Shown piece after piece: positions 30,168-34,891 of a DNA stretch of 34,891 nucleotides. This DNA comes from a virus: positions 1 to 34,891 of the IMG/VR virus record IMGVR_UViG_3300049825_000124. The stretch is one strand, 5' to 3'. The translations under genes were made by a program, and so were the position numbers. The notes beneath the pieces were generated by a model. That model made no database searches and was not told the origin of the DNA. It saw nothing but the letters and a program-made list of their open reading frames with translations. The first letter of the stretch is position 1; each line of letters begins with the position of its first letter.

Positions 30168-30406
30168 ACGACAACATCAAGCGGCTATGCGCGGAACTCC
30201 TGCACTACGACGACATGATCTTTGGGTGGGAAGACACGGTAGACCGTGTTGCTGAAGCCATCGCTAGGGAGTGCGCCAAAATTGCGGTAGCAATCCCATG
30301 CCCGATAGAGGAGGGTATTAGCAGACAAACCCAAGGACATACCTGGGACATGGCTTGTGTTGCAGCAGCAACTAAAATCAAAGAACATTTTGGAGTAACA
30401 AAATGA
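30164..30406 (+). CDS. Accessory paralogue A1 ('MNxxIK...ECA...HFG' family)
   Basis: This 80-residue protein begins MNDNIKRLCAELLHYDD. It contains AEAIARECAKIA and ends KIKEHFGVTK. It shares the frame MN..I, A..I-x-R-E-C-A and H/R-F/Y-G-V/I with the two genes that follow, so these are tandem paralogues. The family is common in phages and uncharacterised. It overlaps the holin stop by ATGA. Confidence 0.6.
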   Translation: MNDNIKRLCAELLHYDDMIFGWEDTVDRVAEAIARECAKIAVAIPCPIEEGISRQTQGHTWDMACVAAATKIKEHFGVTK

Positions 30407-30603
30407 ACGAACGAATCCGGCGGTTTATGGAGAACTGCTTTGACGTTAACGTTGACCACCGTGGACGGGAAGATTTTTCAACTGATTACGCTGGCATTGA
30501 GAAGTTCGCCGATCTTATCGTCAGGGAGTGCGCAGAATTAAGCACCGGCTATACCGGCAACGTCAAGCTGCTAATCTGTAATCACTTTGGGATTGAGCCA
30601 TGA
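30403..30603 (+). CDS. Accessory paralogue A2 ('MNxxIK...ECA...HFG' family)
   Basis: 66 residues: MNERIRRFMENCFDVNVDHR, then EKFADLIVRECAEL and the end ICNHFGIEP. It is the second tandem copy, with the clearest FA-x-LIVRECA core. Coupled by ATGA to both neighbours. Confidence 0.6.
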   Translation: MNERIRRFMENCFDVNVDHRGREDFSTDYAGIEKFADLIVRECAELSTGYTGNVKLLICNHFGIEP

Positions 30604-30791
30604 ATGATCGAATAAAAGAACTACTTGCCCGCCCTGAGCTTGAACGTCTAAATGATTGGGCCAGCATTGGCCCGGTACAAAGAGCGGCGGTAGAAACGTT
30701 TGCCGAGCTTATTGTCAGGGACTGCGCTGGTTACATACATGGGCATGAGCTATTCACTGCGTTGTTAAACAGATATGGAGTTGAGCCATGA
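30600..30791 (+). CDS. Accessory paralogue A3 ('MNxxIK...ECA...HFG' family)
   Basis: 63 residues: MNDRIKELLARPELERLNDW, then ETFAELIVRDCAGYI and the end LLNRYGVEP. It is the third tandem copy, with the core Glu of ECA changed to Asp. Coupled by ATGA at both ends. Confidence 0.6.
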   Translation: MNDRIKELLARPELERLNDWASIGPVQRAAVETFAELIVRDCAGYIHGHELFTALLNRYGVEP

Positions 30792-31048
30792 ACGTTAACC
30801 CAAACCCTTGGATCATTGAGCAGCGCATTGCATGGTGCAAGGACAGAGCCGAGCAAAATGGGTTCCGGCTTGAGCCTGGGAGTGGCAATAACACTATCAA
30901 TATAGTTGCAGAAAAAGAACCCTATGGTAAGGACGTTGTCATTGCCCGGTTATATGACTGGTCATTTGTAGAGATGTTCTTTATTGGGTATGAGCAAGCC
31001 AAGATGGAGCTTGGTATTGTTGATGCGCTGGCAAAGGGCAAGAAATGA
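30788..31048 (+). CDS. Accessory protein, unknown function
   Basis: The 86-residue product (MNVNPNPWIIEQRIAWCKDR start, LYDWSFVEMFFIGYEQAKME near the middle) is mixed alpha/beta with no recognised family. It separates two paralogue groups and is coupled to both by ATGA. Confidence 0.55.
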   Translation: MNVNPNPWIIEQRIAWCKDRAEQNGFRLEPGSGNNTINIVAEKEPYGKDVVIARLYDWSFVEMFFIGYEQAKMELGIVDALAKGKK

Positions 31049-31245
31049 ATGAACCTTACGCTTGGCAAGCCGTAGGCGGTACGATCTGGACTAGCGAAGA
31101 TAACAGACCTTACACGAAGCCTGAATGGCAGGGACTAACGGATGATGATGTAAATGAAATCACACAAGATGTGATTGCGTTCAAGAGTGATGTTGTGGCT
31201 TTTATTAGACGAGCAGAAGCCAAGCTCAAGGAGAAGAATACATGA
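31045..31245 (+). CDS. Accessory paralogue B1 ('EPYAWQ...YTKPxWQGLT' family)
   Basis: 66 residues: MNEPYAWQAVGGTIWTSEDN, YTKPEWQGLT and a C-terminal helix ending AEAKLKEKNT. The pattern, an AW motif, a P-x-Y-T-x-P loop, GLT and a helix ending in KEKN, is widespread among uncharacterised phage proteins. It is nearly identical in its first 40 coding bases to the next gene (two differences). ATGA coupled. Confidence 0.6.
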   Translation: MNEPYAWQAVGGTIWTSEDNRPYTKPEWQGLTDDDVNEITQDVIAFKSDVVAFIRRAEAKLKEKNT

Positions 31246-31445
31246 CTGAACCATACGCTTGGCAAGCCGTGGGCGGTACGATCTGGAACCACAAAACCAG
31301 CGAAGACGATGTGCCGCTTTACACAAAGCCTCAATGGCAGGGTTTAACTAAACTACACACAAAACTTATTGCCGAAAACTCACCAAATATTGAGTGGGCA
31401 ATAATGTTGACAGAGCAAGCACTTAAGGAGAAGAACGGTGGTTGA
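31242..31445 (+). CDS. Accessory paralogue B2 ('EPYAWQ...YTKPxWQGLT' family)
   Basis: 67 residues: MTEPYAWQAVGGTIWNHKTS, PLYTKPQWQGLT, and a C-terminal helix ending ALKEKN. It is the closest relative of the preceding gene, probably a recent tandem duplicate that then diverged in the second half. It overlaps the next gene by eight bases. Confidence 0.6.
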   Translation: MTEPYAWQAVGGTIWNHKTSEDDVPLYTKPQWQGLTKLHTKLIAENSPNIEWAIMLTEQALKEKNGG

Positions 31446-31686
31446 ACCCGTAGCGTGGATGGTTTACACAGAAGACGGTAAATCTGTGTATGTAACCGAT
31501 AACCCAACCGATATTAAAGAAGGGCAACGAGCTTTGCCGCTTTACACGAAGCCCCAATGGCAGGGGTTGACCGAGAGCGAAATGGGGCAGTTTATACACG
31601 ACCACTGCCAACCCTCTAAGACATATCGTAGCCTGATGGACTTTGCGACTGACCTCAATAACTGTCTTAAAAGGAAAAACACATGA
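31438..31686 (+). CDS. Accessory paralogue B3 ('EPVAWM...YTKPxWQGLT' family)
   Basis: A GTG start with AAGGAG eight bases upstream gives 82 residues: VEPVAWMVYTEDGKSVYVTD, PLYTKPQWQGLTESEM and the end CLKRKNT. It is the third tandem copy, more diverged at its N-terminus. ATGA coupled to the next gene. Confidence 0.6.
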   Translation: MVEPVAWMVYTEDGKSVYVTDNPTDIKEGQRALPLYTKPQWQGLTESEMGQFIHDHCQPSKTYRSLMDFATDLNNCLKRKNT

Positions 31687-31940
31687 CACCGAAACCGACA
31701 ACGAAAGTATTTATCGCCGAGTATTCTAGCGTACAGAATATTGACCAAGGCCGCTTTGTAATTAAAGCGCCGGACATAATGGCTGCGTGGGTGGAGTTTG
31801 CCGAGTTGTTGAAGGAGCAACCGCTGTACCCACAGTTTTGGGATATACGGCTGCGTCGGGCTACTGCGGAGCAAGCGAAAGAGGCTTTTGATGCGGCTAG
31901 GTTTGGCTCAGGAACCAACTGGGAGAAGATCGGTGACTGA
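31683..31940 (+). CDS. Accessory protein, unknown function
   Basis: 85 residues, MTPKPTTKVFIAEYSSVQNI start, with a helix AAWVEFAELLKEQPLYPQFW in the middle and a second helix (AEQAKEAFDAARF) near the end. Possibly a small alpha/beta protein. No family recognised. Coupled by ATGA to the preceding gene. Confidence 0.55.
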   Translation: MTPKPTTKVFIAEYSSVQNIDQGRFVIKAPDIMAAWVEFAELLKEQPLYPQFWDIRLRRATAEQAKEAFDAARFGSGTNWEKIGD

Positions 31941-32016
31941 AATTCTGCTTGCAATTGCTGGTGGCGTTATCGGCATAGCTGCCGGTGTCATTATTGTTCT
32001 TTGGCATAGGTGGTGA
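31933..32016 (+). CDS. 27-residue one-helix membrane peptide
   Basis: A GTG start with GGGAG eight bases upstream opens a tiny complete frame: TEILLAIAGGVIGIAAGVII then VLWHRW. This is one glycine-rich transmembrane helix with a basic end. It overlaps the previous gene by eight bases and ends one base before the next ATG. It is the third such mini-membrane peptide in this block. Confidence 0.5.
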   Translation: MTEILLAIAGGVIGIAAGVIIVLWHRW

Positions 32017-32017
32017 G

Positions 32018-32272
32018 ATGACTGAAACAGAACGTAAACTTGACCTCTTATTGGGAGATGCACTTGCCGAAAACGACAAACTTAGCAAAGCAAACGCCTA
32101 TCTTGTCAATGCGACAGCTTTCGCTCTGGCTGAAGTTGCTACTTTCAAGAAGCGACTCAAGTATCAAGACGATAGGGAAGGCCACATCGGAACGCACGCC
32201 CCCGACTGCTGGTCTTGGGGGCCAAAGCATTACGAGTGCGCGTTGCGGCACATAGGTGGCTCGAATGAATGA
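32018..32272 (+). CDS. Accessory protein, unknown function
   Basis: 84 residues from the ATG at 32018 (MTETERKLDLLLGDALAEND), with an AGGTGG-type site upstream. The N-terminal half is a long helix, possibly coiled coil. The C-terminal third holds several His, Trp and Cys residues (HIGTHAPDCWSWGPKHYECA), perhaps a metal site. No family recognised. Confidence 0.55.
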   Translation: MTETERKLDLLLGDALAENDKLSKANAYLVNATAFALAEVATFKKRLKYQDDREGHIGTHAPDCWSWGPKHYECALRHIGGSNE

Positions 32273-32447
32273 AATAATGCACGGCGTGACGGAGTACGCA
32301 GAAGGGCTTGACGTAAGACTTCAACTGGAAGACAACGGGCGCCCAATCGTATCCGCGTATAACGAAGGCGGCTTCAACGGCACCTCAGTTGATCTGTTGG
32401 AGTTGTTGGCTTGGTTGAGGGCCAACCGGCCCGACTTGCTTTTATGA
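32265..32447 (+). CDS. Small accessory protein, unknown function
   Basis: I start at the ATG at 32265, five bases after AGGTGG. A GTG nine bases upstream is possible. The 60 residues begin MNEIMHGVTEYAEGLDVRLQ and end LLAWLRANRPDLLL. It overlaps the previous gene by eight bases and the next by ATGA. No family recognised. Confidence 0.55.
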   Translation: MNEIMHGVTEYAEGLDVRLQLEDNGRPIVSAYNEGGFNGTSVDLLELLAWLRANRPDLLL

Positions 32448-32665
32448 GGCCGACTAAAGCCGCCATAGACGCGATCCGGGACGCCTACATGGCCGACGTC
32501 CTGACGATCAGAGCGCACATCCTGGCGCTCAATGATCCGCATCTGGAGGACGCCTGGGCTGGAATTGAGACGTTTGCCGCCGTGGCGCTGCGGGTGATGG
32601 CGAAGACCAACCCGTCTAAGCTCAAAAGCGAGATGGTGACTGTGGGTATCTCGGCGCTGCTATGA
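32444..32665 (+). CDS. Small accessory protein, last gene of the plus-strand block
   Basis: The ATG at 32444 overlaps the previous stop (ATGA), giving 73 residues (MRPTKAAIDAIRDAYMADVL start), helical with a basic end. Its stop codon (32663-32665) lies back to back with the stop of the minus-strand gene (32660-32662), so the two transcription units collide here with no terminator between them. No family recognised. Confidence 0.55.
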   Translation: MRPTKAAIDAIRDAYMADVLTIRAHILALNDPHLEDAWAGIETFAAVALRVMAKTNPSKLKSEMVTVGISALL

Positions 32666-32896
32666 GCGGTCGACCTTTCCATCCAGCTTGTCAAAAATTC
32701 GCCCCAGCAGGTCGCGGATCTCTTTGAGGTCTGACCTGTAGTCGTCACGAGTGACGTAGGTCTTTGGCATCTCGACCGACAGCCTCGCCAGGTCGCTTCT
32801 CAACTCCTTGACCGCCGTCCAGAGTTCTCTGGCGAACCAACCGGTGACGGTACAGACGGCGCCAAGGCCGGTGTTGATAAGCGATTGGGAATCCAT
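32660..32896 (-). CDS. Small membrane-anchored coiled-coil protein
   Basis: I start at the ATG at 32896, which shares one base with the previous stop (TGATG). A longer frame would read through the upstream gene. The 78 residues have a short hydrophobic N-terminal segment (about 6-20), then a charged coiled coil (ELRSDLARLSVEMPKTYVTR, then YRSDLKEIRDLLGRIFDKLD). The layout resembles small phage proteins found with lysis or ejection genes, such as the XhlA type, but that match is loose. Confidence 0.6.
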   Translation of the reverse strand: MDSQSLINTGLGAVCTVTGWFARELWTAVKELRSDLARLSVEMPKTYVTRDDYRSDLKEIRDLLGRIFDKLDGKVDRS

Positions 32897-33159
32897 CAGA
32901 TCATCCTTGCGAGCAGTGGCACCGCCCCGCCGGCGCAGGTTGCCAGGGCATCGAACCATTCTACGCCATGCGTAGGTGTTAGGCCGGCTCTGATAGCGCG
33001 TTGGTTGGAGAGCCAGTCGATGACTTCCTTGCCCACTGCTGCAAGAACCACGAGGCCGTAGGCGGCGTCAGGGCGGCGCAGGACGGCTAGGGCGGCTAGG
33101 AAGATCAACGCGCCGTAGATGGCATGGTTGGCTTTGTCGGCGGGGAGTTGGGGCATCAT
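32896..33159 (-). CDS. Small multi-helix membrane protein
   Basis: This 87-residue protein has two or three hydrophobic helices (AIYGALIFLAALAVL; YGLVVLAAVGKEVIDWL; DALATCAGGAVPLLARM). DKANH at the start and GKEVIDW plus HGVEWFDALA are reminiscent of the YfiM/DUF2279-type pattern, a weak match. It follows the large virion-type gene (ATGA). A role in lysis or at the virion-membrane interface is possible. Confidence 0.6.
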   Translation of the reverse strand: MMPQLPADKANHAIYGALIFLAALAVLRRPDAAYGLVVLAAVGKEVIDWLSNQRAIRAGLTPTHGVEWFDALATCAGGAVPLLARMI

Positions 33160-34891
33160 GGCGGCGGGCCTTGGAAGGTTTGGGTGTTGCCAAGCGATAG
33201 TGCTGGAGCAACTGAGCGGCCAGCTGGCGCCGCTGCTGGCGGCTTGGTGTAGTTGATGAACTCGTTGATCTTGGTATTCTTCTTGGCGGCCTGGCGCTTG
33301 CCGTAAAGCTGCTTGCCAATCATTACCAGCGGCACAGGGATTCCAGTCGTTGCCGCCTGCACGCCCATTTCTGTCATGGCCGCTATCATGGTGGACGCCG
33401 TGCCGGACGGGTTGGTTGTCCCCTGCGGGACGGTCAGCACATCCTTAGCCACATCGTTGATCGTGCGGTACTTGTCCGCCAGCTCTTTGCCAAAGATGTA
33501 GTCCAACTTCCCGCTTCGGTCCAGATCGGTGACGATGGAGTTCAGCTTGTGCGAACTGACGTAGGGCAGGCCGTTAATGTCTTTGGTGACGCTCTTGGTG
33601 GCCTCGTCGCGAATCTTCTGCGCTACAAACCCGCGCAACTCGTTGACCATCTGCTGACCTTGCGGGCCGGCTTTGTTCAGCGATGCGAACAATTGCTCTA
33701 CGTCCGAGCGCGGACCCTTGAGCATGGACTTCTCAACCAAATCCTCAATGGCAACCGCCCGCTGAGTCTTGCCAGGCTTCATCGCCAGGATGTTCTTGAT
33801 GACCGGCGTGTTCTCAAACTCGCGCATGTAATCGGCGTTGAGCTTGCGAGCCTGCTGGTACAACGGCCCACCCTTGCCCTCGGTGGCCTTGTCAATCATC
33901 TTGATGACCTGGCGCCCGTAGTACGCATTTGGCGCTGAGTCTTGCGCCAGCGTGCCGGTCATCTTGCGGATTTCCTCAAGGTCATTGACCGAAATGGTGG
34001 TCTTGCCCTCGGTCAATCCTTTGAGCTTTGCCTCTACGCTCTTGAGGACTGGCGCATTGATTGCCTCGGCCTGATGGTCCTTGAGGTAGTTGCGGAAGAC
34101 CGCCACATCCACCGGCTCGGCCATTTGCCCAGCCGCTCGAGCGGCGTCGTATGCCGGGGCAATTGCGCCCTTGATGCCGGCCTGGTACGGCGTCACCACA
34201 TCGGTCAGCGCCTTGCCCAGCTCGCCAGCCCCAACGCCGGTGAGCTCGGCGCCGGTCTTGTTGATGTGAATGTCCAAGTTGTTGATGAGCTTGGCGTTGT
34301 CGCTGGCGTACTTCTCCTGCAATGCTTGGCCGAATACCGGGTCTTTCGCCGTCTCGCGAGCAAAGCGAACATCCGCTGGGTTGCGGGTTGCCTGGTCCTT
34401 AGACAAGGCGATTGGATCGTAGAGTTGCTGCGCCTGCGCAACCCGCCCGGTCTCGGCATCAACCGCAGCAGCGCCGACTGACTGGCGACCGCCAGGCTGC
34501 GCAGCTGGGACGGCCGCCATTGCGGGAGTGGCCGCAGGAACAACGGCGCCAGGCACCGCCGGGGTCGCAGCAACGCCGCCAGCCCTCTGCGCCCGGATGG
34601 CATCCGAGGTAGCTTCAATCCTGGTCTGGAACTGAGTGCGCAGCGCCTCGGCGGTGGCAGAGAAGTCTTGCGCGACAGCGCCGCCTGTCTTGGCCGCTTT
34701 GGCGGCTGCCTTGGCGCCAGCGCCGAGTGCCTTGGCAGCAGGCCCAACAGCACCAACAGCATTCAGCGGATTAAGCAGAATCTCGGACGCGGTGGCCAGC
34801 GCAGGCGATCCCGTCTTCTCCAGCGTGTATTGCCCGATGGCCTCGGCGGGGATGTTGAGCTTGCCCATCACATCGGCGGTGGCCTTGAGGT
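33156..34891 (-). CDS. Large virion/ejection-type protein, N-terminus beyond right edge
   Basis: The frame is open to the right window edge, so the gene is partial. A GTG at 34871 could serve as a start, but coding continues upstream (LKATAD precedes it). At least 577 residues are visible. The sequence has an Ala-rich segment (about 30-60), a Pro/Ala-rich linker (about 95-125), then a long helical charged region (about 140-500) and a Pro-rich tail. LEDLVEKSMLKGPRSDVEQL-like helices and the hydrophobic VPLVMIGKQLYGKRQAAKKN near the end suggest a large internal protein ejected with DNA. It fits the late block that continues at the left edge, and no enzymatic domain is recognised. Confidence 0.7.
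   Translation of the reverse strand, partial: LKATADVMGKLNIPAEAIGQYTLEKTGSPALATASEILLNPLNAVGAVGPAAKALGAGAKAAAKAAKTGGAVAQDFSATAEALRTQFQTRIEATSDAIRAQRAGGVAATPAVPGAVVPAATPAMAAVPAAQPGGRQSVGAAAVDAETGRVAQAQQLYDPIALSKDQATRNPADVRFARETAKDPVFGQALQEKYASDNAKLINNLDIHINKTGAELTGVGAGELGKALTDVVTPYQAGIKGAIAPAYDAARAAGQMAEPVDVAVFRNYLKDHQAEAINAPVLKSVEAKLKGLTEGKTTISVNDLEEIRKMTGTLAQDSAPNAYYGRQVIKMIDKATEGKGGPLYQQARKLNADYMREFENTPVIKNILAMKPGKTQRAVAIEDLVEKSMLKGPRSDVEQLFASLNKAGPQGQQMVNELRGFVAQKIRDEATKSVTKDINGLPYVSSHKLNSIVTDLDRSGKLDYIFGKELADKYRTINDVAKDVLTVPQGTTNPSGTASTMIAAMTEMGVQAATTGIPVPLVMIGKQLYGKRQAAKKNTKINEFINYTKPPAAAPAGRSVAPALSLGNTQTFQGPPP

Overview
The window is a stretch of double-stranded DNA phage genome, very probably from a short-tailed phage whose virion module resembles Salmonella phage P22. 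The evidence is a run of minus-strand genes in P22-like order: small and large terminase, a ~700-residue P22-type portal, scaffold, P22-type coat protein, gp4-like head-tail adaptor, gp10-like stabilisation protein, tail fibre and tailspike proteins, then alanine/glutamine-rich ejection proteins. G+C is moderately high with local AT-rich islands. The genes look like those of environmental (probably freshwater) phages of proteobacteria, but the host cannot be fixed from the sequence. I see no integrase, phage RNA polymerase, tRNA, CRISPR array or reverse transcriptase.

Layout. Positions 1-19.2 kb (minus strand, read right to left) hold the late block: two small genes for a Dps-like helical protein and a GroES co-chaperonin, a probable surface protein, two small basic proteins, terS, terL, portal, scaffold, coat, a rho-independent terminator at 11.33 kb, tail genes, and ejection genes running off the left edge. 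The block resumes at the right edge: 34.9-32.7 kb on the minus strand carries another large virion-type protein and two small membrane proteins. Both window ends are therefore open in the same minus-strand module, as expected for a cut circular or permuted map. Positions 19.2-21.5 kb (minus) hold a short helix-turn-helix regulator and a Toprim/RecA primase-helicase, followed by an array of GTACC repeats. Position 21.6 kb is the divergent promoter region.

Positions 21.65-27.8 kb (plus) form the DNA-metabolism module: a Sak4-like RecA-fold ATPase, a DUF669-type ssDNA-binding protein, a Cas4-like Fe-S nuclease, a C5-cytosine methyltransferase, an SF2 helicase and a VRR-NUC nuclease. Positions 27.9-32.7 kb (plus) are a dense accessory block of about 22 very short genes. 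Many are linked by ATGA overlaps. They include tiny one-helix peptides, a zinc-ribbon protein, a lysis cassette (one-helix protein, T4-type lysozyme, 3-TM holin) and tandem paralogue families.

The most unusual region is 24913-25728. The methyltransferase gene contains a second, +1-frame reading frame of 266 codons that covers almost its whole length. That second frame, not the methyltransferase, has the ATG, and it fits the gap between the nuclease stop and the helicase start with no spare base at either end. It also carries sequence features I recall from free-standing phage proteins found near such methyltransferases. Other points for follow-up are the 10-bp-period repeat arrays at 19.3 and 23.45 kb, the GroES/Dps-like pair, the coupled paralogue chain at 30.2-31.9 kb, and composition breaks inside virion genes.
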